Source: Leptolinea tardivitalis (GTDB taxonomy: Bacteria > Chloroflexota > Anaerolineae > Anaerolineales > Anaerolineaceae). Taken from it: a stretch of DNA of 64,000 nucleotides. Below, piece after piece: positions 43,285 through 51,202 of the stretch. Each line of letters opens with the position of its first letter. Within the stretch, counting starts at the first letter, position 1. The DNA lies in the NCBI RefSeq assembly GCF_001050275.1, contig NZ_BBYA01000011.1, positions 62,001 to 126,000 of the forward strand, given 5' to 3'. Both the position numbers and the translations under genes were made by a program. Below the pieces are notes generated by a model. That model was not told where the DNA came from. It searched no databases and saw only the letters and a program-made list of their open reading frames with translations.

Positions 43285-44232
43285 ATGGAAGGATCCTCTT
43301 CATCCCAGGCAACCAGGGAAAAAACACAGGCTGCGCTCAGTTCTGTTATCGCGGCTGTGGGGTTGACAACATTCAAGATCATCGTTGGTGCTGTCACCGG
43401 TTCGCTGGGTATTCTGGCGGAAGCGGCTCATTCCGGGCTTGATCTGGTGGCGGCGCTGGTGACATTCCTGGCGGTGCGAATCAGCGGGAAACCGGCTGAT
43501 GAAGAGCATCTGTACGGGCATGGAAAAGTGGAGAACCTGTCTGCCCTTTTTGAAACCCTGCTCCTGCTGGCTACATGTGCATGGATCATTTATGAGGCCT
43601 ACCAGCGTTTGTTTGTCCACCCGGTAGAGGTGGAAGTCAGTATCTGGGCGTTCATCGTGATGGCGGTATCTATCATCGTTGATGCCACCCGCTCACGGGT
43701 GCTTGCCAATGCGGCAAAAAAGCACAACAGTCAGGCGCTGGAAGCCGATGCCCTGCATTTCAGTACAGATATCTGGTCTTCCAGTGTCGTAATTGCGGGT
43801 CTGGGTTGTGTTTTGCTGGCTAACAATGTCAAAGGATTGGATTTTCTCAAGCATGCCGATGCCGTTGCGGCTGTCGGTGTAGCCTTTATTGTCATCTATG
43901 TCAGTGTGGAATTGGGCATACGCACGATAAAGGGGCTGCTGGATTCTGCACCGGATGGTCTTGTGGAAAAAGTGACGGCTGTAGTCAAGAGTGTCCCCGG
44001 TGTATCTGATGTTCACAAAGTCCGTGTGCGGCCTTCGGGTGCTCATATTTTTATTGACGCCCATGTGGTGATGGATGCAGCGCTGCCGCTGGGCGAAGTC
44101 CACACGTTGACGGAAAAGATACAGGCCGAAGTTCGAAAAATCGCACCGGAAGCGGATTTCACCGTCCATGCCGAACCGCCCAAGAAGGTGGAAGAGCCGA
44201 AAGTGGAACCACCGAAAGAATCCGCCGGTTAA
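43285..44232 (+). CDS. Cation diffusion facilitator (CDF) metal transporter
   Basis: A 315-aa membrane transporter. It has the metal-site helices AEAAHSGLDLVAALVTF (HxxxD) and ADALHFSTDIWSSSVV (HxxxD), the loop EEHLYGHGKVENLSAL, and a C-terminal cytoplasmic ferredoxin-like dimer domain (VPGVSDVHKVRVRPSGAHIFIDAHVVM). The first HxxxD suits Zn, Fe, Mn or Co export; the metal is not determined. It ends in a Glu/Pro/Lys tail. Convergent with the EamA gene (overlap of four bases). Confidence 0.92.
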   Translation: MEGSSSSQATREKTQAALSSVIAAVGLTTFKIIVGAVTGSLGILAEAAHSGLDLVAALVTFLAVRISGKPADEEHLYGHGKVENLSALFETLLLLATCAWIIYEAYQRLFVHPVEVEVSIWAFIVMAVSIIVDATRSRVLANAAKKHNSQALEADALHFSTDIWSSSVVIAGLGCVLLANNVKGLDFLKHADAVAAVGVAFIVIYVSVELGIRTIKGLLDSAPDGLVEKVTAVVKSVPGVSDVHKVRVRPSGAHIFIDAHVVMDAALPLGEVHTLTEKIQAEVRKIAPEADFTVHAEPPKKVEEPKVEPPKESAG

Positions 44233-45092
44233 CCGGTTTGCCTTTCTAACGACCCAAGTACAGCTCCGCCAATAATCAAGATCATGGCAAGACCACTGAT
44301 CAAGGTCAGGGTTTTATTGGCGAAAATCAATAAATTGAGTGTGGATAACAACGGGGTGAGATACGCAAGCGATCCGATCGTGCGCGGATCACCCCGTTTC
44401 AAGGCGGCATCCCAGAAATAAAACGCCGCCCCCAGGGGACCGATCCCGGCGAGACAGATCAACGTCCATTCTGTTATTGTCAGTGATTGGAAATCAGATA
44501 CCCTCCCGCCGGTCAACAAAAAGATGACCAGCGATAAGAGACCGGAAATCAGGCAAAATACACTCACCGATTCCGTGCCAAAGGGGGGAAGACGTTTGGT
44601 GAGCAGAGAATACACCGCCCAGGTGACTGCCGCCCCGAAGGCCAGCAGATACCCCGGCAGGTAAATCAGGTCAATGGTCAGGCGGCCTTCTGTGACAATC
44701 AGCGCGGCGCCGGTCAGGCCGAGCAGGGCGGCAAGGATATGCCTGAACGTAAGATGATAACCGGGGAGGATAACCGGTGAAAGCACAACGATCAGCAGCG
44801 GCCACAGGTAATTAATCAGGTTGGCTTCAACCGCTGGCGCCAGTGAAAAAGCCTTGAAATAGAGGGAGTGGTACCCGAAGATACCTGCCGCACCGACCAG
44901 AATGGTGGTCAACGGGATGCGCCAGGCTTTAACCCGCAGAAGGCTGATGAAGCCGCTGATCAGAAAGGCGATGGTCAGGATGAGAAATGGGGAAATTCGC
45001 GAAAGCCGGGTGCTGATTAGCGCCAGCGTGCTCCAGATGAGAATGGCGGCAAGCGCAAGAGCAATACCGGAAGATTTTGTGTTGGTGGCCAT
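44229..45092 (-). CDS. EamA-family (DMT superfamily) transporter
   Basis: A 287-aa protein with about ten hydrophobic helices in two EamA repeats. The first runs ALALAAILIWSTLALISTRLSRISPFLI..., with NYLWPLLIVVLSP; the second starts YLLAFGAAVTWAVYSLLTKR and includes LAYLTPLLSTLNLLIFANKTLTLIS. Such proteins export amino acids or metabolites; NYLWPLLIV resembles aromatic amino-acid exporters of the YddG type. Substrate is inferred only loosely. Confidence 0.88.
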   Translation of the reverse strand: MATNTKSSGIALALAAILIWSTLALISTRLSRISPFLILTIAFLISGFISLLRVKAWRIPLTTILVGAAGIFGYHSLYFKAFSLAPAVEANLINYLWPLLIVVLSPVILPGYHLTFRHILAALLGLTGAALIVTEGRLTIDLIYLPGYLLAFGAAVTWAVYSLLTKRLPPFGTESVSVFCLISGLLSLVIFLLTGGRVSDFQSLTITEWTLICLAGIGPLGAAFYFWDAALKRGDPRTIGSLAYLTPLLSTLNLLIFANKTLTLISGLAMILIIGGAVLGSLERQTG

Positions 45093-45286
45093 AAAGAATC
45101 CTGTTTGGTGATACGTGCTGTGGACTGCCCGATATCAACATGATAATCTAAATCCCCGCTCTTTTTTGAGATGAGGCTGAGGGAATACTCGTTCAAAAAC
45201 GAATATTTTATGCCAAAAAACACATCTGATGTCGTAAAATTGGTAGTCATCAGAATGCGCATAGATTCTATTGTGCCGGAAAACCC

Positions 45287-45449
45287 CTGTGTGGGCGCGG
45301 AGGGGCTCGCGAAGTGCCCGTGGTAAACGTCCGCCTTGATGAGACTGAAAAATCTCTGTGTGGGCGCGGAGGGGCTCGCGAAGTGCCCGTGGTAAACAAC
45401 CCGCCTTGATGAGACTGAAAAATCTCTGTGTGGGCGCGGAGGGGCTCGA
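45287..45449. repeat. Tandem 70-bp repeat carrying the tRNA-Val 3' end
   Basis: The segment CTGTGTGGGCGCGGAGGGGC, which is the end of the tRNA-Val gene plus its flank, occurs at 45287, 45356 and 45426 with a period of 69-70 bp. Only the last is within the full tRNA. Between copies the spacer GAAGTGCCCGTGGTAAAC... CCGCCTTGATGAGACTGAAAAATCT is nearly identical. In tRNA orientation the gene is thus followed by two copies of its own last 17 bases. The remaining sequence back to the EamA gene at 45092 shows nothing recognisable. Confidence 0.9.
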
Positions 45450-45504
45450 ACCCCCGACCTTACGGATGTGAACCGTACGCTCTGACCAGCTGAGCTACGC
45501 GCCC
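45431..45504 (-). tRNA. tRNA-Val (CAC)
   Basis: Reverse complement folds as a cloverleaf: acceptor GGGCGCG/CGCGCCC, D arm GCTC...GAGC with AGCTGGTCA, anticodon stem ACGG/CCGT with loop TTCACAT (anticodon CAC), and T arm with GGTTCGAGCCCC. Discriminator A; CCA is not encoded. It reads GUG codons. Confidence 0.95.
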
Positions 45505-45515
45505 GGAGATGTGAA

Positions 45516-45544
45516 ATTATAAAGCATCCCAAAGGCTTTGACAA
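45516..45544 (-). promoter_or_regulatory. Promoter of tRNA-Val
   Basis: On the minus strand TTGTCA (45539-45544) and TATAAT (45516-45521) are separated by exactly 17 bp, and the tRNA 5' end is 12 bp beyond the -10. Confidence 0.8.
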
Positions 45545-45565
45545 GCCGGCCGTATGTTTTTAAGT

Positions 45566-45596
45566 AGAAAGGGCGCTGCTGGAAAGCGCCCTTTCT
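45566..45596. terminator. Hairpin after the E2 gene
   Basis: AGAAAGGGCGCT (45566-45577) pairs perfectly with AGCGCCCTTTCT (45585-45596). It lies 40 bp past the E2 stop in the minus direction and would end the dehydrogenase operon before the tRNA promoter. A U-run after it is lacking. Confidence 0.6.
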
Positions 45597-45636
45597 GGAG
45601 GAAAAGATGGGACTTGAGGGAAAAGTCTATCTGGAT

Positions 45637-46965
45637 TCAGTCAAAACCAAGCAGTTCGGGAAATTCAACACGATCCTTGATCCATTGCAGGAAGCGGGCG
45701 GCGGGAGCACCATCAACGATGCGGTGGTCAAACACAAGACTCAGAATCAATTTCTGGTATTCCACCACCTGACCGTTCTTCATGGCCAGCGCCGGAGTGA
45801 TTTTTCCCACGCCGAGAATGGCCGCCTGCGGCAGGTTGATGACCGGGGTGAAGGCAATGACATCATTCCCGCCCAGGTTGGTGATGGTGAAGGTGCCGCC
45901 GTTCATTTCGTCCGGCAGCAGGGTGCCCGCCCGGGCTTTATCCACCAGCGCACGAAATTCCTGCCCGAATTGGTGGACTGATTTCTCATTGACGTTCTTG
46001 ATGACCGGCACCACCAGTCCACGGTCGGTATCCACCGCCATGCCCATATTGATGGGACGAAGCCATTCGATCTGGTTCCCGTTGACTCGGGCGTTCATAT
46101 ACGGGAATTCCCGCAATGCCTGTCCGCAAATCTTGGCCAGTAGATCGTTGTATCCGGCAGAGAAGCCCCATTCTTTGGAAAATTTCTCCTTCAGCATCTC
46201 GCGGAGTTCCACGAAACGGGTGGCATCGGCTTCCATGAATAGCGTGACCCGCGATGTTTGCTGGGTGCTCTCGCCCATACGGGAATAGATCACGCCGCGT
46301 ATGCCCGTCAGTGGTACGACCTTGATCACCTCTGATGCGGCATCTGCGGGCGATTCCGTGCGAACCGCCTGCAAGACATCAGTTTTCATAATCCGGCCGC
46401 CGGGTCCGGTTCCCTGAACCTGGTTCAAGTCAACACCGGTTGCACCGGCGATTTTCTCTGCCAGAGGTGAAACCCTGGGACGGGATGTCAGGTACTTGAC
46501 CACATCCTGTTCCACAATCCGCCGGCCGTCATCACCGGTGGGGGTAATGTGAGTCCAATCGAGATGGTTTTCGGCAGCCAACTTTTTGGCCCGAGGGGAG
46601 ATAAATACCCTTTCATTTTGAGGAACCGCTGAAACGGGGGAAGCAGCTGCAGTTGGCCGGGTTTCAGTGGACTGAACCGGTTCTTCCACCGGTTGGTTGA
46701 CTGAAGTGCTGGTTTGGAATACGTCTTCCGCCGAACCGATCACGGCAATCACCGTCAAAACCGGCACCACCTGCCCCGGTTTGAACGGCCCAAGGTGAAC
46801 GACACCGGAGGCGGTGGATTCAACCGGGAATACGGCTTTATCCGTCTCTACCTCAATGATTGTCTGGCCTTTTTCGACTTTATCACCATCCTTCACCTGC
46901 CAGTCCTGAAGAGTGACCTCTTCCACTGTCTGACCGAGTTTGGGGATAAAAAGTTCTTTCGCCAT
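45637..46965 (-). CDS. Dihydrolipoamide acyltransferase (E2) with two E3-binding domains
   Basis: A 442-aa E2 of a 2-oxoacid dehydrogenase complex. One lipoyl domain (lipoyl Lys 43 in VETDKAVFPVES), then two consecutive peripheral-subunit-binding domains: ISPRAKKLAAENHLDWTHITPTG (about 122-159) and VSPLAEKIAGATGVDLNQVQGTG (about 165-201). The catalytic domain follows (about 215-442) with the active-site DHRIVDGAPAA. Two such domains are unusual; one is the norm. The ATG overlaps the E1 stop by one base. No E3 gene is in the window. Confidence 0.93.
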   Translation of the reverse strand: MAKELFIPKLGQTVEEVTLQDWQVKDGDKVEKGQTIIEVETDKAVFPVESTASGVVHLGPFKPGQVVPVLTVIAVIGSAEDVFQTSTSVNQPVEEPVQSTETRPTAAASPVSAVPQNERVFISPRAKKLAAENHLDWTHITPTGDDGRRIVEQDVVKYLTSRPRVSPLAEKIAGATGVDLNQVQGTGPGGRIMKTDVLQAVRTESPADAASEVIKVVPLTGIRGVIYSRMGESTQQTSRVTLFMEADATRFVELREMLKEKFSKEWGFSAGYNDLLAKICGQALREFPYMNARVNGNQIEWLRPINMGMAVDTDRGLVVPVIKNVNEKSVHQFGQEFRALVDKARAGTLLPDEMNGGTFTITNLGGNDVIAFTPVINLPQAAILGVGKITPALAMKNGQVVEYQKLILSLVFDHRIVDGAPAARFLQWIKDRVEFPELLGFD

Positions 46966-49076
46966 TATTTCATCACCTTTCTACAGGCATCCATCACCCG
47001 GCGGGTGTTCGGGATGGCGATGTCTTCCAGGTTTTCTGCCCGTGGTACGGGAACATTGGCGGCTGCCACCCGGACCATGGGAGCGTCCAGATAGTCAAAG
47101 GCTCTTTCGTTGATCTGCACAAGGATTTCATTAATAAAACCGGTATTTTCGTAGGCTTCACTGACGCACACCAGTCGGCCGGTCTTCTTTACAGAGGTGA
47201 CAATTGTGTCAATATCGAGGGGATTGAGCGTGCGCAGGTCGATCACCTCGACATCCAATCCTTCTTTTTCCAGTTCTTTGGCGGCTTCCAGCGCACGGAA
47301 AACCATGCGGGAATACGTCACCAGGGTGATATCCTTGCCGGGGCGTTTTATATCTGCCACACCGAAGGGAATGATGTAATCTTCTTCGGGAACGGGACCT
47401 TTTTCTTTATACAGCATCTTATGCTCAATGAACATGACCGGGTTGTCATCGCGGATGGCTGCTTTAAGCAGGCCTTTGGCATCATACGCTGTGGAGGGCA
47501 TTACCACATAAATACCGGGGAAGTGAGTCCAGAGGGATTCGAGGCTCTGCGAATGGTGGGCGGCAATGGCGCGTCCGGCGCCGCCTTCTGTCCGCACCAC
47601 CATGGGGACGGTGGTCTTTCCGCCGAACATATAGCGGTTCTTAGCGCCTACATTGGCCACCTGATCGATAATCAGGGGGGTGAAATCAACATACATGATT
47701 TCGGCTACCGGCCGCATACCGGCCATGGCAGCACCAACGGCTGCCCCGCCGATACCGGCTTCAGAAATAGGGGTGTCGATCACCCGCCATTTCCCAAATT
47801 CCTGGAATAAACCACGGGTGGCGCCATACGATCCGCCGTACAGGCCGATGTCTTCACCCATCAGGAACACACTGGAATCGCGTTTCATCTCTTCACGCAT
47901 GGCTTCCTGTAAAGCCTGTGCGTAGCTGATTTCACGAGTAATCTGACCGGCTTTGATATGGTCACGAAGCTGGCGGTCTTTTTCATAATCATCCGGCACA
48001 AATTTGGATGGAGCAAATACATCGGTGAAAACTTCACTGGCTGGCGGTTCGGGAGATGCCATGGCAAAATCCATAGCCTTCTCAATTTTCTTCTCAACGC
48101 CTTTTTCGATGGTTTCGATTTCTTTGTCTGTGAGCATCTTAACGACCTTCATCTCCTCTTTCATCACAAGGATGGGGTCGCGTTTTTTCCATTCAGCTTC
48201 TTCTTCGCGCGTGCGGTAGGCGCGCGGGTCAGAATGGGAGTGACCATACCAGCGGTATGTCTTGGCTTCAATCAGGGTTGGTCCTTCACCGCTGCGGGCG
48301 CGTTTCGCGGCTTCGGCAGTGGCTTTGCGAACTTCCAGCACATCCATGCCGTCAACTACCACACCGGGAATGCCATAGGCGGCTGAACGGGCAGCAATGT
48401 CTTTCAGGTTGCTGACATTGGCGAATGGCACAGACATTCCGTACAGGTTGTTTTCAACAACGAAAATGATGGGCAGCTTCCAAACAGACGCCATGTTCAA
48501 TGCTTCATGGAAGTTGCCTTCGTTGGAGGCTCCGTCACCGAAGAAACACACCACCACTTTATCTGTTCCTTTGAGTTTCTGCGCCAGGGCTGCACCTACG
48601 GCCACGGGAAGGTTGCCGCCGACAATACCGGTGGCTCCCAGGTTGCCGTGGGCAACATCTGCGATGTGCATGGAACCGCCTTTACCTTTACAGTACCCGC
48701 CGGATTTCCCAAGAACTTCCGCCATCATCTTGTTGAGATGTTCCTGCTTTTCGGCTTCTCCAACGGCATGTCGGTCGCCATGTGCATGGGCGTGACCATG
48801 GCCGCGATGCGTGCTGGTGATCAAATCATCATTTCGCAGAGCAGAAACGGCTCCTACAGCAACTGCCTCTTCACCGGCATACAGGTGTGAGGCGCCTTTC
48901 AAAACGGCACGGCCGAGTAATTCGGCGATGTTATCTTCAAATGCCCGAATTTCTTCCATCTGACGCAGGCAGGTCAGCAATTCTTCTTTGGTTAATTCCT
49001 GCTCTTCAATGAGAGCGGATATCCTTGAAAAAGTAATGGGTTGTGCTTTCGATTTTGTCGCCTGTTCTTTTTTCAT
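46965..49076 (-). CDS. Fused 2-oxoacid dehydrogenase E1 alpha-beta subunit
   Basis: A 703-aa fusion of E1 alpha (about 1-345) and E1 beta (about 350-703), the TPP-dependent decarboxylase of a pyruvate, acetoin or branched-chain complex. Alpha half: TPP/Mg motif GDGASNEGNFHEALNMASVW with ENNLYGMSVP, and HSHSDPRAYRT. Beta half: FLMGEDIGLYGGSYGATRGL, DTPISEAGIGGAAVGAAMAGM, GAGRAIAAHHSQSLESLW. After STHRGHG there is a His-rich insert of about 20 residues (HAHAHGDRHAVGEAEKQE). I chose the ATG at 49076 for its spacing from GGAGG; 49079 is also possible. Confidence 0.93.
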   Translation of the reverse strand: MKKEQATKSKAQPITFSRISALIEEQELTKEELLTCLRQMEEIRAFEDNIAELLGRAVLKGASHLYAGEEAVAVGAVSALRNDDLITSTHRGHGHAHAHGDRHAVGEAEKQEHLNKMMAEVLGKSGGYCKGKGGSMHIADVAHGNLGATGIVGGNLPVAVGAALAQKLKGTDKVVVCFFGDGASNEGNFHEALNMASVWKLPIIFVVENNLYGMSVPFANVSNLKDIAARSAAYGIPGVVVDGMDVLEVRKATAEAAKRARSGEGPTLIEAKTYRWYGHSHSDPRAYRTREEEAEWKKRDPILVMKEEMKVVKMLTDKEIETIEKGVEKKIEKAMDFAMASPEPPASEVFTDVFAPSKFVPDDYEKDRQLRDHIKAGQITREISYAQALQEAMREEMKRDSSVFLMGEDIGLYGGSYGATRGLFQEFGKWRVIDTPISEAGIGGAAVGAAMAGMRPVAEIMYVDFTPLIIDQVANVGAKNRYMFGGKTTVPMVVRTEGGAGRAIAAHHSQSLESLWTHFPGIYVVMPSTAYDAKGLLKAAIRDDNPVMFIEHKMLYKEKGPVPEEDYIIPFGVADIKRPGKDITLVTYSRMVFRALEAAKELEKEGLDVEVIDLRTLNPLDIDTIVTSVKKTGRLVCVSEAYENTGFINEILVQINERAFDYLDAPMVRVAAANVPVPRAENLEDIAIPNTRRVMDACRKVMK

Positions 49077-49146
49077 CATTCCTCCAAATCTATAAATAAA
49101 TAACAGTATTTCACATTCCTTAAACTGGTAGTATCTGAGAGTACCG

Positions 49147-50097
49147 TTATTGTTTTCTAAGAAGTTCGCCAGCTGTAATCTCATCGGTCACAAGGACATT
49201 GATGATTTTGCCTTTCAGGGCAGACCGGATGGCTCGAACTTTTTCTACACCAGCTGCCACAGCAATGACACGTGGTATGGCCTTGTATTGCGCAAGGTTC
49301 AACCCGACCACACAATCATGGATTTCATCGGGCACTTGCATCCCTTTTTCGTTAAAGAATTGCAGGCCGATATCTCCCACAATACCGCGGGATGTCAGCC
49401 GCTCGATATCTTTTTCTTTTAAGACTTCAACCAGGGAGAAAGAGGTGGAATTGGGAACACCGATTCCCACGAGGGCGATGTTGGCTTTGGCTGCCAATCC
49501 GAGTGTGCGTTTTATTTGCGGATCATTCATCAACGAGTCGCGGACACTTTTGCTTTCTACCAGACCTGGCGAAGAGAGCAGGGTTACATTGGCCCCCAGA
49601 GTCTGGGCCGTGCGGCGGGCAAGGTCACCCGCATTGATCTTGGATTCAGGCTGACTCAAACCGCCAAGTGTTTGAACGATATGCAGGTCAGGCCAGTTTC
49701 CGGTTGGCAGGGCATCGACCACGGCCAGAATGGAATGTCCCCAGGTGATGGCAATCGTCTCATCTCCCTGAATTCCGCGAACAAGGCATTCTGCTGCCGC
49801 GGCTCCCAGAGCATTTAAGTTCGTTTTTCCATCTGCGGATGGAACGGAACTGACCACCACGGCTTCATCGAGCCCATAGGCAGCCTCAATGCTGTGCTCC
49901 AGGCTGGCAGTCCGTTCATTTCCGGCAGAAAAAGTGATCTGCACAATCTTCAGGTCACGCGCCTGTTTCAACATACGCGAGACTTTAATTCGGGACAGAC
50001 CATAGCGCAGGCCAATCTGTTTTTGACTGAGACCTTCTTCGTAATAGACGTGGGCGATTTTGTACAGTAAACGACGGGTATTTGCATCTGGATGCAT
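49147..50097 (-). CDS. SorC/DeoR-family sugar-binding transcriptional regulator
   Basis: A 316-aa regulator. N-terminal helix-turn-helix: YYEEGLSQKQIGLRYGLSRIKVSRMLKQARDLKIVQI. The rest is the SorC sugar-phosphate-binding domain (GDETIAITWGHSILAVVDAL, VQTLGGLSQPESKINAGDLARRTAQTLGA, VALVGIGVPNSTS, GDIGLQFFNEKG, and VAAGVEKVRAIRSALKGKIINVLVTDEITA). It lies 70 bp upstream of the dehydrogenase genes on the same strand and probably controls them; effector unknown. The ATG at 50097 follows AGGTGATC and is preferred to a GTG at 50106. Confidence 0.92.
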   Translation of the reverse strand: MHPDANTRRLLYKIAHVYYEEGLSQKQIGLRYGLSRIKVSRMLKQARDLKIVQITFSAGNERTASLEHSIEAAYGLDEAVVVSSVPSADGKTNLNALGAAAAECLVRGIQGDETIAITWGHSILAVVDALPTGNWPDLHIVQTLGGLSQPESKINAGDLARRTAQTLGANVTLLSSPGLVESKSVRDSLMNDPQIKRTLGLAAKANIALVGIGVPNSTSFSLVEVLKEKDIERLTSRGIVGDIGLQFFNEKGMQVPDEIHDCVVGLNLAQYKAIPRVIAVAAGVEKVRAIRSALKGKIINVLVTDEITAGELLRKQ

Positions 50098-50114
50098 TTG
50101 GATCACCTGGTTTG

Positions 50115-50185
50115 ATAGTATCGCGGCAGGTGGAATGTGTCAAGTGAACAAGACTGATCATATGATCACTATATTCTATAGAATA
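50115..50185 (-). promoter_or_regulatory. sorC promoter with two adjacent palindromic operators
   Basis: On the minus strand TTGACA (50138-50143) and TACTAT (50115-50120) are 17 bp apart. Upstream of the -35 lie two perfect 14-bp palindromes, TGATCATATGATCA (50155-50168) and TATTCTATAGAATA (50172-50185), spaced three bases. They probably bind the SorC-type regulator as activator or autoregulator. Confidence 0.65.
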
Positions 50186-50209
50186 AACCCGGATTATGGC
50201 CGGGTTTAT
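50183..50209 (-). terminator. Hairpin after the CPBP protease gene
   Basis: ATAAACCCGG (50183-50192) with CCGGGTTTAT (50200-50209), a 10-bp stem with a 7-nt loop. It is 11 bp past the CPBP stop in the minus direction, followed by TTCTA rather than a full U-run. Confidence 0.6.
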
Positions 50210-50219
50210 AGGTTGAAGA

Positions 50220-51122
50220 TTATTCCGTTACAGGGCGTGTCTGGAAATAAATCCAAACAGCGGCTGCCAGAAAACCAGCGGACCCCAGAAGCCCCACCGG
50301 TAAAGGCCCAATAATCGGGTTTGGAGTGCCTTTAACAAAGTAGGTTGCCAGCCCTGCGATGCCATTGATGGCCGCATGTCCGATGACAGCCGGCCAGATG
50401 TTTTCTGCTTTCAAACTGAGCCAGCCGATAAATGTTCCTGCAAGGATACAGAACCAGGTCATGGTTAAGATGCCTGTCCAGGGAAAGCCCGGATATGTCA
50501 ATCCATAGTTATGTCCCATAGCAATTATTGGAGCATGCCATAAACCCCAGATGATGCCGCTGATCAGGAAAGCTTTGCGTTCTCCAAGAGGCAAAAGGTT
50601 AGGCAGAAGGTATCCACGCCAGCCAAATTCCTCTCCGAAAGTGAAGAAGCTGTTGATGATCGGAGCTATCAAGAATGCCTGGATGGTATTGGCCAGAATG
50701 ATCATCCAGGGTGATACGTTCATGTTGGGAGTTTTGGCCTTCACCATCTCCTGCAAAACACCCAGATTGGGATCATAGTTCGCAGGAAATATAAGAAAAA
50801 ATACAACTGCTCCAATTATGGTGAATACTCCCGGCAGAAACCAGGCAGCCAGAATATACTTCCAACATTTTTTAAATTCCATCCGAAGCAACAAATCAGA
50901 CCAGCCCTGTCCTGTCACCAGGCGGGTAAAGATATGTGCCAGGGCAGGTGCCCACATGTATCCCAGCGCAAGCAAAATGACGGCCAGTGATAAGCCCGGT
51001 ACCAGTTGTGGACTGTCTTTCAAACCGCCTGTTAAAAATATGATTAACCCCACTGCCCAGGCCAAACCAAAGGCAAAGGCCAGGTATATACCCAGCTGCT
51101 TCTTATTCAACTCTGTTTTCAT
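50220..51122 (-). CDS. CPBP-family intramembrane glutamic endopeptidase
   Basis: A 300-aa polytopic membrane protein. CPBP motif 1 FTFGEEFGWRGYLLP with the catalytic Glu pair and Arg, motif 2 GIIWGLWHAPII with the His, and motif 3 VIGHAAINGIAG. All active residues are intact, unlike the second CPBP-like protein at 61.5-62.3 kb. Homologues of Rce1 cleave in the membrane; bacterial members are often linked to bacteriocin immunity or stress. Substrate unknown. Confidence 0.9.
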   Translation of the reverse strand: MKTELNKKQLGIYLAFAFGLAWAVGLIIFLTGGLKDSPQLVPGLSLAVILLALGYMWAPALAHIFTRLVTGQGWSDLLLRMEFKKCWKYILAAWFLPGVFTIIGAVVFFLIFPANYDPNLGVLQEMVKAKTPNMNVSPWMIILANTIQAFLIAPIINSFFTFGEEFGWRGYLLPNLLPLGERKAFLISGIIWGLWHAPIIAMGHNYGLTYPGFPWTGILTMTWFCILAGTFIGWLSLKAENIWPAVIGHAAINGIAGLATYFVKGTPNPIIGPLPVGLLGSAGFLAAAVWIYFQTRPVTE

Positions 51123-51202
51123 CTTCCCTCTCAGTCTCTTGTATGCGGTTGGTGATTATAATCTTGGTTATAAAAAATACGGCAAAAAATTGGAGGGATA
51201 CG

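Noticed and set aside
45017-45544. Open frame of 175 codons covering the tRNA-Val and its repeats
   Set aside because: It is the tRNA gene and its tandem repeats read as protein (repeated PSAPTQ-like segments). No protein function is supported.
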